Of a DNA stretch of 64,000 nt, positions 1-7,833 are shown in pieces. Position numbers and translations under genes: made by a program. Within the stretch, counting starts at the first letter, position 1; every line of letters begins with the position of its first letter. Under the pieces are notes generated by a model. The model did no database searches, was not told the origin of the DNA, and worked only from the letters and a program-made list of their open reading frames with translations. The stretch lies in assembly GCF_965228705.1 (NCBI RefSeq), contig NZ_OZ245832.1:1426001-1490000 (forward strand), read 5' to 3'. The stretch is from Croceimicrobium sp965228705 (GTDB lineage: Bacteria; Bacteroidota; Bacteroidia; Flavobacteriales; Schleiferiaceae).

Positions 1-1
1 T

Positions 2-646
2 TCATTCGGAATCAACCTCGGCTATTATTTAGGATTACACCTTCCTATATCTGAGGCCTTTCAGCCCCATCAGCTGATTACCCACATCTTTATGCATGCG
101 AACTTCACCCATTTGCTTTTCAATATGTTCGCTTTATGGATGTTTGGCTTTGAACTGGAGAATATTTGGAAACCCAAGCGTTTTTTAAACTACTATCTCT
201 TAACTGGACTGGGAGCGGCAGCGCTTCACCTAGGAACATTGTATTGGGAGTTTAATTCCATTGCCGCCGAATTAAGTGCTGAGCAATTAAGTATCATTAA
301 AAGTCAGGGAGCACAAGCCATTTTAGAAGGTAAAAACTTTGTTGACCCTCTTATGGCGCATGCCAATGGACTATTAAACGGATCAACGGTGGGTGCTTCC
401 GGTGCTGTATTTGGTATACTACTGGCCTTTGGGATGATGTTCCCCAATCGCCCAATTTTCCTCATGTTTTTCCCAATTCCTATAAAAGCCAAATATTTGG
501 TTGCCGGTTATGGCTTATTGGAATTGTACAGTGGATTTCAAATGAATACCCATAGCAATGTTGCTCACTTTGCCCATTTAGGTGGAATGCTGTTTGGATT
601 CTTAATTTTGCGTTACTGGAAGAAAAAACACGGCACCTATTATTGA
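2..646 (+). CDS. Rhomboid family intramembrane serine protease (5' end outside the window)
   Basis: The reading frame is open from the first bases of the window, and the residues before the first ATG (position 92) already look like rhomboid sequence (FQPHQLITHIFMHANFTHL), so the gene starts upstream. It should cleave transmembrane helices inside the inner membrane. The catalytic serine lies in GASGAVFG (about nt 392-415) and the catalytic histidine in HFAHLGGMLFG (about nt 566-598). The HANFTHLLFN loop is also typical. Several hydrophobic helices are present. The stop overlaps the next gene's start by 4 nt, and that gene encodes a second rhomboid, so the two are co-translated. Family is certain; substrates are unknown. 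Confidence 0.9.
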   Translation, partial: SFGINLGYYLGLHLPISEAFQPHQLITHIFMHANFTHLLFNMFALWMFGFELENIWKPKRFLNYYLLTGLGAAALHLGTLYWEFNSIAAELSAEQLSIIKSQGAQAILEGKNFVDPLMAHANGLLNGSTVGASGAVFGILLAFGMMFPNRPIFLMFFPIPIKAKYLVAGYGLLELYSGFQMNTHSNVAHFAHLGGMLFGFLILRYWKKKHGTYY

Positions 647-1536
647 TGAACTCAGCCTGGGATCAAATAAAATATCAATACCGCAGTGGTGGGGCTTTAA
701 ACCAATTGATTATGATCAATTTGGGGGTCTTTATTCTCTATTTGATCCTCAATGTTTTAAGCTTCCTCTTCCAAATTAATATCTCCGGGCTTTTTATCAA
801 CTTCATGGCTTTGCCCTCCGATTTGGGCACCTTGGCCACCCGCCCCTGGACCTTGATCACCTATATGTTTCTGCATCAAGGATTTTGGCATATCTTCTCT
901 AACCTTATCTGGCTTTACCTTTTTGGTCGCATTTTCTTAGAGTACTTTGGCGGCCGACGATTAATTGCCACCTATATATTGGGAGGTTTAATTGGAGGCG
1001 CTTTTTATGTACTCAGCTATAATATCTTCCCGGTTTTCTCTCAGGCGGTAGCCGAGAGTACTAACCGCGGTGCATCGGCCGGTGTAATGGCCGTGGTATT
1101 TGGTATTGCTATTTATAATCCCCGCTATCCCATTCGCATTCTGGTTCTCAGTATACCGCTATGGGGGGTAGCTGCTTTTGCCCTGTTAATGGACTTAGTA
1201 GCTCTGGGCGAAGGAAATAATGCCGGTGGTCATTTGGCCCATATCGCCGGAGCTGCCTTTGGTTATTTTATGGCCAAATCCTATAGCGGAGGTCGAGACC
1301 TTACTGCTGGTTTATCTGGCTTATTGGATAAATTAGCCAACCTCTTTAAACCCAAACCTAAGCTTCGTAAAGTGTACTCCAAGGGAAGCAGAAAAAACGC
1401 TGTAAGTCCCAAATCCTCCGGAAATCGGAGTGATGAAGAGAAACTCAACCATATCTTGGAAAAGATATCCAGAAGTGGTTACGATAGCCTTAGCAAGGAC
1501 GAAAAAGATCATCTCTTCAAATTCGGAAAGGATTAA
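643..1536 (+). CDS. Rhomboid family intramembrane serine protease with C-terminal cytoplasmic tail
   Basis: A 297-residue integral membrane protein. The catalytic serine is S145 in GASAGVMA and the histidine is H200 in GGHLAHIAGAAFG; HQGFWHIFSNLIWL (about 78-91) matches the conserved rhomboid loop. After the last helix (about residue 212) comes a basic linker, then a short acidic/basic helical tail of the kind found on many Bacteroidota rhomboids (I believe DUF6576, from memory). The ATG overlaps the upstream rhomboid stop as ATGA and the next gene begins on the base after this stop, so three genes form one unit. The pair differs in sequence, so it is an old duplication or two separate rhomboid subfamilies. 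Confidence 0.92.
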   Translation: MMNSAWDQIKYQYRSGGALNQLIMINLGVFILYLILNVLSFLFQINISGLFINFMALPSDLGTLATRPWTLITYMFLHQGFWHIFSNLIWLYLFGRIFLEYFGGRRLIATYILGGLIGGAFYVLSYNIFPVFSQAVAESTNRGASAGVMAVVFGIAIYNPRYPIRILVLSIPLWGVAAFALLMDLVALGEGNNAGGHLAHIAGAAFGYFMAKSYSGGRDLTAGLSGLLDKLANLFKPKPKLRKVYSKGSRKNAVSPKSSGNRSDEEKLNHILEKISRSGYDSLSKDEKDHLFKFGKD

Positions 1537-2619
1537 ATGGCCCCAAAACGTAAGAACTTCTTTGACGGATTTCTTTATGTGCTCAATACCATCGCAGCCT
1601 TTGCACTGCTTTGCTCTTATCTGAGCAATTACATCAGTCCACGCATTTTCACCTGGTTTTCCTTTTTAGGTTTGGCCTACCCCTATTTATTAGTAGCCAA
1701 TATCCTATTTGCGATTTGGTGGGCCCTCCGACTTAAAACCAAGATCATTTTACCCATAATCGCCATTGCGGTGGGCTACAAACAAATTCCTTTGGTTTAT
1801 CAGTTTGGAGCCAGCAAGCAGGTTGTTGCCTCCGGTGAAGCCTTAAAGGTGATGACCTTTAATGTGCATAATCTCAACCGCTACCAATGGATTGATGAAG
1901 AGGATGTTCCTGCCCGTATTGAGCAATTAATAAAGGAAGAACAGCCAGACATTGTACTGATGCAAGAATACTACCGTCTGGAAGAGCCTTTAAATCCGGA
2001 TATGCCCCATGTTTATTTTGAGTTTCAAGATAAGGCGGGGAAAAACGGGCAGATAATCTATTCTCGGCTCCCTATCCTGGATAAAGGTTTTTATCCCCTT
2101 CCAGCCCCCGAAGGCGCTATAGCAAAAGGCAAGGCCCTCTGGGTGGATGTAGAGTGGCAAGGACGCAGCTTGAGGCTCTACAACCTGCATCTCTATTCGG
2201 TAGGTCTGGCTGGTGATGACTACGAAAACCTGAGTCAACAAAGCGAAGAAAGCAATGAGGAGTTCCAAAAGCGTATGTATCGCATCGGCGGAAGCCTAAA
2301 CCGTGCCTTTGAACGACGCGCCTATCAAGTTGAGTTTTTAGATTCCATTTTCCAGGCTCATGAAGGTCCCATTATCGTAGGAGGCGACTTTAATGATCCA
2401 CCCAGTTCCTATACTTTCCACAAATTACACGAGCATCTTCAAGATTCCTATGTAAGCGCTGGTGAAGGCTGGGTACGCACCTTTAATCGTGGTCCTCTGC
2501 CCTTTAGAATCGATCACATCCTGTATCGCGATAAAGAACTGCGCTGCCACTCTTATAAGGTCGTGCAGCAAAAATTGAGTGATCATTATCCAGTACTGGC
2601 CGAATTTAGTTGGCGCTAA
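1537..2619 (+). CDS. Membrane-anchored endonuclease/exonuclease/phosphatase (EEP) family protein
   Basis: 360 residues. Two or three hydrophobic segments occupy about residues 12-90 and are followed by an EEP fold. Visible fold motifs are MTFNVHNLNR (106-115), the metal-binding glutamate E144 in VLMQEYY, GGDFNDPPS (282-290) and the terminal SDHYPV (348-353) with the catalytic histidine. The catalytic domain probably faces the periplasm. The family includes phosphodiesterases acting on nucleic acids, inositol phosphates or sphingolipids; the sequence does not show which. The ATG follows the rhomboid stop with no gap, so it is the third gene of that unit. No terminator is visible after it. Confidence 0.85.
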   Translation: MAPKRKNFFDGFLYVLNTIAAFALLCSYLSNYISPRIFTWFSFLGLAYPYLLVANILFAIWWALRLKTKIILPIIAIAVGYKQIPLVYQFGASKQVVASGEALKVMTFNVHNLNRYQWIDEEDVPARIEQLIKEEQPDIVLMQEYYRLEEPLNPDMPHVYFEFQDKAGKNGQIIYSRLPILDKGFYPLPAPEGAIAKGKALWVDVEWQGRSLRLYNLHLYSVGLAGDDYENLSQQSEESNEEFQKRMYRIGGSLNRAFERRAYQVEFLDSIFQAHEGPIIVGGDFNDPPSSYTFHKLHEHLQDSYVSAGEGWVRTFNRGPLPFRIDHILYRDKELRCHSYKVVQQKLSDHYPVLAEFSWR

Positions 2620-2677
2620 ATTTAGAATTGGGAAATTTGGAATGAATTCTGATATTCATTTTGCCTAAACTCAGCCC

Positions 2678-3748
2678 ATGAAATTTTGGTTTACTCTTAG
2701 CTTTCTGAGCCTCTCCTTGCCCTCTTATGGGCAGAACCATTCCTTTTCCGATCTCTTTCAATCGGTGAACAGCATTTGCTGGGAAACGGAAGCTGAAATT
2801 ATTAAGGCGCAGGCTGCAGGAACCTTAAGCGAAAAACAAAGTGATTCCCTAATCAACCGCTGGGAACTCTTTTGCGGGAGTACCGAAGCCAGCATCCGCT
2901 CCCGGCTTTTACATGACTTAAAATATCAAGGCAAACTAGACACTCTTATTCCCCTGGAATATTGGCGGGTCTATTTCAAAAATCTGGAAGGTGACTCCTA
3001 CCTCAGTGTCGACCTGCAAAAGCATTTGGAATGGTCTAAGGGTGAAGCCTGGCAATTACTCTACAGTCGCGAATGGCCCAAATATGAAAGGAAGGTACTC
3101 GAAATATTAGCAGCAGATGATATGCAAGAGGTCTATGATCAAATGATGCGAATGGAGACCTATAATGATCCTGAATTTGAAAAACTAAGCCAATTGGTTA
3201 AGGATGAGGCACAACCAGAAGATATAAGCTTTGGACTGGCCTATAATTACTTTTACTTGAATCAGGATTTAAAAGACAATCTGGGTGCCCTGCACGGGGC
3301 CTCCCTGCTCTTAGATTATCAGACCGAAAAATTCGGCTTTAGCCTCCAAACCGGATTTGCTGCCAGTGAGCAAAAGGCTTACCTCCGCTTTGTTGAGGAT
3401 GGCAATCTTACCGAAAGCGACCTCGAAGTTCTCTTCCACATTGAGGCCTATTTACAATATGCGGTAATTAATTCGCGCAGAAGTCGCTTGCGCTTTGGCG
3501 CTGGATTGGGCTACAATAGCTTTAGTACCGACCTGTCTAATTATGATGAGGAACTGGACCAGGAAAACCCAATTGGTATTGGAAGCTTTTACCCATCTAT
3601 AGGTTTGGACTATTCCTACCGCCTGCATGGCACCCGTCGCTTGGGCTTAGCGGCCCAATACCATCTTACCGATTACAATGGCAATGATGAGTTGCGCAGT
3701 GCTCTGAGCGGACATATGCTTGCTTGTAGCCTTTACCTCAGCTTTTAA
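2678..3748 (+). CDS. Secreted helical protein with C-terminal outer-membrane beta-barrel-like region
   Basis: 356 residues with a clear signal peptide (cleavage likely after LPSYGQ, about residue 19). The first half (about 25-175) is charged and helical and contains a FCGSTEASIRSRLL segment reminiscent of helix-rich Bacteroidota surface proteins. From about 180 the sequence alternates polar and hydrophobic residues with aromatic girdle residues (YNYFYLNQDL, FGFSLQTGF, LRFGAGLGYNSF) and ends SLYLSF with a terminal F, the usual C-terminus of an outer-membrane barrel. I do not recognise a named family. It is transcribed alone and is convergent with the peroxiredoxin gene. Confidence 0.65.
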   Translation: MKFWFTLSFLSLSLPSYGQNHSFSDLFQSVNSICWETEAEIIKAQAAGTLSEKQSDSLINRWELFCGSTEASIRSRLLHDLKYQGKLDTLIPLEYWRVYFKNLEGDSYLSVDLQKHLEWSKGEAWQLLYSREWPKYERKVLEILAADDMQEVYDQMMRMETYNDPEFEKLSQLVKDEAQPEDISFGLAYNYFYLNQDLKDNLGALHGASLLLDYQTEKFGFSLQTGFAASEQKAYLRFVEDGNLTESDLEVLFHIEAYLQYAVINSRRSRLRFGAGLGYNSFSTDLSNYDEELDQENPIGIGSFYPSIGLDYSYRLHGTRRLGLAAQYHLTDYNGNDELRSALSGHMLACSLYLSF

Positions 3749-3781
3749 AAAAAGAAAACCCCGCAACCAAAAGGCGCGGGG
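3746..3781 (-). terminator. Rho-independent terminator of the peroxiredoxin gene
   Basis: A GC-rich stem pairs CCCCGC (3759-3764) with GCGGGG (3776-3781). Read on the minus strand it is followed by a T-rich tract (complement of 3746-3757). On the plus strand no T-tract follows, so it serves the minus-strand gene. Confidence 0.8.
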
Positions 3782-3804
3782 CTCAGAACTTATAAGAATC
3801 AATC

Positions 3805-4437
3805 TTAGTTTTTGCTCAGGTAATCAGCTACACCTTCGTGAGTGTCTTTCATACCTTCTTTACCTTCATCCCAGTTAGCAGGACAAACTTCTCCTTTGTT
3901 TTCGAAGAATTGTAAAGCTTTAACCATACGCATTGCCTCATCAACGCTACGGCCTAAAGGCATATCGTTTACTACTTGATGACGAACGGTACCTTCTTTG
4001 TCGATCAAGAACAAACCGCGGTAAGCAACCATTTCGCCTTCGGCTTGCATCTCATCATTCTCATCGTAGTAATAGTTTCCGGCTAAAACGTCATAGTTCG
4101 CAGAAATAGTTTTGTTGGTATCGGCTACTACTGGATAAGTAACACCTTGGATACCACCGTGATCTTTAGAAAGTTGTAACCAACCCCAGTGAGACTGCTC
4201 AGTATCGGTAGAAACGGCAACCACTTCAACACCTAATTTTTTGAAATCCTCCAAACGAGCCTGGAAAGCATGTAATTCGGTAGGACAAACAAAGGTGAAG
4301 TCTTTAGGATAGAAGAACAAGATTACATAGTTCTTGCCTTTGTATTGGTCGAGGCTGAAATCTTCGATAATCTCCTCGCCATTGATTACCGCTGCGGCTT
4401 TAAAAGATGGGGCTTTCTTGCCTACTAATACTCCCAT
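3805..4437 (-). CDS. Typical 2-Cys peroxiredoxin (AhpC/Prx1 family)
   Basis: 210 residues, the usual length for the family. It reduces hydrogen peroxide and organic hydroperoxides in the cytoplasm. The peroxidatic cysteine is C51 in FFYPKDFTFVCPTE and the resolving cysteine is C185 in GEVCPANW, as in typical decameric 2-Cys enzymes. A C-terminal extension follows (DTHEGVADYLSKN), a feature often linked to overoxidation sensitivity in the eukaryote-like Prx1 group. The gene stands alone, with its own strong-looking promoter about 70 nt upstream and its own terminator. The electron donor is not encoded next to it; a thioredoxin lies at 29.6 kb. Confidence 0.95.
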   Translation of the reverse strand: MGVLVGKKAPSFKAAAVINGEEIIEDFSLDQYKGKNYVILFFYPKDFTFVCPTELHAFQARLEDFKKLGVEVVAVSTDTEQSHWGWLQLSKDHGGIQGVTYPVVADTNKTISANYDVLAGNYYYDENDEMQAEGEMVAYRGLFLIDKEGTVRHQVVNDMPLGRSVDEAMRMVKALQFFENKGEVCPANWDEGKEGMKDTHEGVADYLSKN

Positions 4438-4507
4438 GTTTTGATTTTTAGGTTGTTAGTATATTATATTTATAAAAGCTATTCGAATTTTATTTTGATA
4501 GCCATTG

Positions 4508-4538
4508 CAAATGTATGCTTATCATCCGGCCTCTTCAA
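4508..4538 (-). promoter_or_regulatory. Bacteroidota-type promoter of the peroxiredoxin gene
   Basis: On the minus strand the -7 element is TACATTTG (complement of 4508-4515), a perfect TAnnTTTG. A TTG -33 element (complement of 4536-4538) lies 20 nt upstream. This predicts a leader of about 65-70 nt. Confidence 0.7.
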
Positions 4539-4577
4539 TCCTGCCTGTTCAATCTTTTCTATGAAGCTTCAGAAATA

Positions 4578-5279
4578 CTAATGTGAAACGGATAACCAAG
4601 CAATTCCAAGGGCCAACAAAATTACGCCATACTTCAGGAAATTAAAACGATGCGACTGGTTTCCTTCGAAAAGAATGGTGGTGCTGATATGTAAGAATAT
4701 CCCGAAAACAAAGGCCGTCATTTCGGCACTATGCTCTGCGAATAAGGGAAAGAAATCGCCGATAATTACCCCCAGGGGAGCCATCAAAGCAAAGCTCAAT
4801 AACCAAAGTCCTACGATATACCATTTGCCACTGAATTCACAGAGCATATTATAGAGGATGATACTTACTGGCAGCTTGTGTACTATGAGTCCCCAGAAAA
4901 GGGCATCCCGACTTAAATCATTCATATGGCTGCCAATAGGAATGCTTTCAATCAAAGCGTGTAAAAACAGGCCCAACATTACCCCCATGGGCAAACCCTT
5001 ATTCTGGAAAAGCTCACTATGGCTATGCCCATGCTCCAGGCCTTTACTCATGCCCTCGAGTAAGAGCTGAGTGAAAAAACCGGCCATTATCATTAAACCG
5101 TAATGGTGACTATGCTCTTCATAAACTTCCGGTAAAAGGTGAAAAACACCAATACCCAGGAGATAGGCTCCACTGAAAATTAAAAGAAACTTGATTGACA
5201 ATTTGCTGGATTTACGCAGCCATCGTCCTAAAAGGGCCCCTACCAGGACCGTTGACATTAATAAAAGGTAAGTCATCAT
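4578..5279 (-). CDS. ZIP family divalent metal transporter
   Basis: 233 residues with about seven to eight membrane helices. The ZIP signatures are visible: HLLPE (47-51), the metal-site helix HALIESIPIG (107-116) and HKLPVSIILY (134-143). A cytoplasmic His-rich loop (EHGHSHSE, about 82-89) separates the two halves, as expected. It should carry zinc or other divalent metals into the cytoplasm; the exact metal cannot be read from the sequence. Its start overlaps the stop of the upstream methyltransferase by 4 nt, so it is the last gene of the TSUP-methyltransferase-ZIP operon. Confidence 0.87.
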   Translation of the reverse strand: MMTYLLLMSTVLVGALLGRWLRKSSKLSIKFLLIFSGAYLLGIGVFHLLPEVYEEHSHHYGLMIMAGFFTQLLLEGMSKGLEHGHSHSELFQNKGLPMGVMLGLFLHALIESIPIGSHMNDLSRDALFWGLIVHKLPVSIILYNMLCEFSGKWYIVGLWLLSFALMAPLGVIIGDFFPLFAEHSAEMTAFVFGIFLHISTTILFEGNQSHRFNFLKYGVILLALGIAWLSVSH

Positions 5280-6019
5280 GCTTGCGCCAGCAATATTAAA
5301 CGCTCTGATTTACGGGCCTCAAAGTTCGCCAAATTATAAGAACCAAAAATATCGAGTATTTGAAGGCCGCTTTCGCGGAAAAGCGCCTGAAACTCTTGTA
5401 AGGACAAAGCCCAAACCTCTTCCTTGAAACGGTGTTTATGGCCATCAGGTTCCTTCAATAGGATTTCCTTCACAATTTTACCCGCTTCAATTTTACGCTC
5501 TATCTGAAATTCATGGCCCTCAATATTCCTTTGTTCGCTAGGAATCAATTCCACACGAACCTTTTCCACATTTAAAAAATCGATCAATAACAGTCCACCG
5601 GGTTTTAAGGCCTGCTTAATTCGTTGCATGGCCTTCAAATTCTCTTCCCACTGATCAAAATAGCCAAAGCTGGTAAAGAGGTTTAGGATTAGATCAAAGC
5701 GGTTAGTCCCTAAATCCTGTCGCATATCGGCCACCTGAAAATGAAGCTTATCTTCCAGATACTGGGCTGCAAACTCAATATTGGCATCGGCCAAATCCAA
5801 GCCGGTAACCTCCATTCCCTTTTGGTGGATATAACGGGCATGGCGACCTCGGCCACAGGCCAAATCTAAGATATGCCAATCCGCTTGAGGCTGGAGACGG
5901 GCAAAAAGAATATCAATAAAATCCCGGGCTTCCTGCTCATCACGATGCTTATAAAGCAAATGATAAAAGCGGGTATTGAACCACTGTTCATACCAGGAGT
6001 TGGGTGTTTGGTTGCTCAT
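5276..6019 (-). CDS. Class I SAM-dependent methyltransferase
   Basis: I place the start at the ATG at 6019 (MSNQTPNSWYEQWF), 1 nt after the TSUP gene's stop, rather than at a more upstream start inside that gene. This gives 247 residues. Motif I is LDLACGRGRHARYI, followed by the acidic residue in VTGLDLA and a motif IV-like DLILNLFTSFGYF; the order fits the Methyltransf_25-like fold. The beginning (WYEQWFNTRFYHLLYKHRD) is typical of a Bacteroidota subgroup without known substrate. It sits in the middle of a three-gene operon between two transporters. Confidence 0.82.
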   Translation of the reverse strand: MSNQTPNSWYEQWFNTRFYHLLYKHRDEQEARDFIDILFARLQPQADWHILDLACGRGRHARYIHQKGMEVTGLDLADANIEFAAQYLEDKLHFQVADMRQDLGTNRFDLILNLFTSFGYFDQWEENLKAMQRIKQALKPGGLLLIDFLNVEKVRVELIPSEQRNIEGHEFQIERKIEAGKIVKEILLKEPDGHKHRFKEEVWALSLQEFQALFRESGLQILDIFGSYNLANFEARKSERLILLAQA

Positions 6020-6020
6020 T

Positions 6021-6806
6021 TTAAAACAGACTGCGGATAGCGTCCACAATTCCCAGCAAAGTAACAGAAGATATTAGCAAGATCACAATCAAGGTATAGC
6101 GCACTATGGCATTGGCTTTAGGCAGAAACAATATATAGCGAGCCCCTATCCAGGCCCCGAAACCTTGGCCAAGCGCTAATAGCAATCCGGGCACCCATTC
6201 TAAATGGCCATTCCATACAAAGACTACAAATGCCGGCAACACAAATAAAAAGGCCAATACCAGCTTAATAATATTGGCATCTCGTAGGCTGTAATGCGCT
6301 ACCAGTACTAATAGCGACAAGAGCATGATCCCAATTCCCATTTGCAGGAAGCCACCGTAAACCGCTACCACAAAAATCAAAATCCAGTTTACTACCGTTT
6401 TATGCGATTTGCTGGTATCGGTGGGTCTGGCCCATTTCCCGGGTTTATAAACCATGGTTCCCAGTAATAATAGCATGATCAAACCAATGATCCGCTTCAG
6501 CACAATCGGATCCACATCTACCGCCAGAAAAGCCCCCAGCACCGAACCAATAACCGCCGGAACTAAAAACCAGGCACTGTCTTTAAAAAGAAAAAGAGTT
6601 CGTGGTGAGCGACGTAAACTCAATACCGCCGTTATCGTTTGCACCAGCGCTCCAATGCGATTGGTACCATTTGCAACATTGGCAGGCATCCCACTAAGGA
6701 TGAGTAAACTCAAAGTAATGGCCGAACCATTTCCTGCGAGGGTATTAATGATTCCGGCTAATAAGCCACCACCAAATAATAGAGGATAGTACCACCACTC
6801 ATTCAT
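6021..6806 (-). CDS. TauE/SafE (TSUP) family membrane transporter
   Basis: 261 residues with about eight hydrophobic helices. The N-terminal GGLLAGIINTLAGNGSAIT and the second-half counterpart AVYGGFLQMGIGIMLL are the two repeat signatures of the TSUP family, which exports sulfite, sulfoacetate and related anions. It leads an operon with a methyltransferase and a ZIP transporter, which does not define the substrate. A perfect -7 element ends 4 nt before the ATG, so the mRNA may be leaderless. Confidence 0.85.
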   Translation of the reverse strand: MNEWWYYPLLFGGGLLAGIINTLAGNGSAITLSLLILSGMPANVANGTNRIGALVQTITAVLSLRRSPRTLFLFKDSAWFLVPAVIGSVLGAFLAVDVDPIVLKRIIGLIMLLLLGTMVYKPGKWARPTDTSKSHKTVVNWILIFVVAVYGGFLQMGIGIMLLSLLVLVAHYSLRDANIIKLVLAFLFVLPAFVVFVWNGHLEWVPGLLLALGQGFGAWIGARYILFLPKANAIVRYTLIVILLISSVTLLGIVDAIRSLF

Positions 6807-6810
6807 GCGG

Positions 6811-6818
6811 CAAAGGTA
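6811..6818 (-). promoter_or_regulatory. -7 element directly in front of the TSUP gene start
   Basis: The complement reads TACCTTTG, a perfect TAnnTTTG. Only 4 nt (GCGG on the plus strand) separate it from the ATG at 6806, so transcription would begin at or next to the start codon. No clear TTG -33 is seen. Confidence 0.5.
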
Positions 6819-6875
6819 GTTGGAGGGAATGGAAATATGAGCTTAGATAGTTTTACTTAATGATACTATTGAGCC

Positions 6876-7706
6876 TTAACAAATCAACTTATAACCTACC
6901 CCGCGAATATTAACAATCTTCACTGATGGGTCGGCCTCCAGCTTTTTACGCAGACGCGAAACAAAAACATCCAAGGTTCGCCCTACATAGTCGCCATCAT
7001 CTCCCCAAACCGCTTCCAGGAGTTCTTCCCTTTTTACGGTTTGATTCAAATCTTGATACAATCGCAAGAGTAAATCTCCCTCCTTGCCAGTTAATTCCTG
7101 TGCTTGATCCTCTATCCTAAGCATGGCTTTAGTGGGAGAATAGCTATAGGCTCCCAGTTGAATGAGTTCTTCCTTAAAGTCTTCGGTCTGGGATTTCTTC
7201 TTACGAGGATAAATCAACAATAAAGCAATGGGGCCAACAATAAAAAGGGTCATTAACCACAAGGGTATCTCGGCCGATTCCTCCTCTTGAAATTCGGGAA
7301 AACGAATTTGCAGTCGATAAGAAGCTACAGGCTGATCTCGACCCAAACAGGGAATAATATTCGAAAGACTGTCGGGACTGTGCTCAAAACTATACACCAC
7401 TTCCCCACTGGCTTCATTGATCAATGCCACATGATAATACTCTGAAAGCTTTGCCTGCTGCACCGTTTCTTCTATGCGACTTACCAAGCGGAGTGGTTCA
7501 AAGGAAAAGGCATGTTCAAATCGTAAAATGAATACATCCCCCTCCTGCTTTACGGGCATTACCCGCGATTGTGTATCCCCAAAATCGCTTAGAATATGAT
7601 GCCCCATCTGCCGAACGGCTACTTGATAATGACTGGACTCTCCCTTAGCTAATAAGCAAATTGGAAGGAGTATTACCAGGAAAGTATGGAATGGGCGCAA
7701 TTGCAT
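6876..7706 (-). CDS. Membrane-anchored winged-helix (OmpR-type) transcriptional regulator
   Basis: 276 residues: signal-anchor or signal peptide (1-20), a periplasmic domain (about 22-146), one transmembrane helix (148-167, followed by RKKKS) and a cytoplasmic C-terminal Trans_Reg_C winged helix (180-276). The winged helix shows LTGKEGDLLLRLYQ, REELLEAVWG, VFVSRLRKKLE and the terminal IRGVGYKLI. There is no receiver domain, so it appears to be a one-component regulator that senses in the periplasm. Its topology is ToxR-like with the domain order reversed. It is divergent from a TonB-C-like gene, and tandem repeats lie between them. The regulated genes are inferred, not shown. Confidence 0.85.
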   Translation of the reverse strand: MQLRPFHTFLVILLPICLLAKGESSHYQVAVRQMGHHILSDFGDTQSRVMPVKQEGDVFILRFEHAFSFEPLRLVSRIEETVQQAKLSEYYHVALINEASGEVVYSFEHSPDSLSNIIPCLGRDQPVASYRLQIRFPEFQEEESAEIPLWLMTLFIVGPIALLLIYPRKKKSQTEDFKEELIQLGAYSYSPTKAMLRIEDQAQELTGKEGDLLLRLYQDLNQTVKREELLEAVWGDDGDYVGRTLDVFVSRLRKKLEADPSVKIVNIRGVGYKLIC

Positions 7707-7710
7707 CTTT

Positions 7711-7739
7711 CAAAAATACCCTAAAAGCCAGGCTCCCAA
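7711..7739 (-). promoter_or_regulatory. Promoter of the winged-helix regulator gene, abutting its ATG
   Basis: The complement of 7711-7718 is TATTTTTG (TAnnTTTG). The complement of 7737-7739 is TTG, 18 nt upstream. The -7 element ends 4 nt before the ATG at 7706, so the transcript should be leaderless or nearly so. Confidence 0.5.
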
Positions 7740-7744
7740 AAGGC

Positions 7745-7781
7745 TTTAGGGAAGTTTTACACTAATTTACACTGCCTTTAC
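7745..7781 (+). repeat. Four helically phased TTTAC-type direct repeats, candidate operator
   Basis: TTTAG at 7745, TTTACACT at 7756, TTTACACT at 7766 and TTTAC at 7777 have starts 11, 10 and 11 nt apart, one turn of DNA each. The array lies immediately upstream of, and next to, the -33 region for the TonB-C-like gene and behind the regulator's own -33. OmpR-type winged helices typically bind tandem direct repeats with this period, so these are plausible sites for the adjacent regulator. Confidence 0.55.
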
Positions 7782-7784
7782 TAA

Positions 7785-7811
7785 TTGAATATCAAGGAGC
7801 TGATACATTTG
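7785..7811 (+). promoter_or_regulatory. Promoter of the TonB-C-like gene
   Basis: The -7 element TACATTTG (7804-7811) is perfect. A TTG (7785-7787) lies 16 nt upstream, slightly short of the usual 17-23. The ATG follows after 22 nt. Confidence 0.55.
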
Positions 7812-7833
7812 GTTTCCATCAAATGCTAAAACC

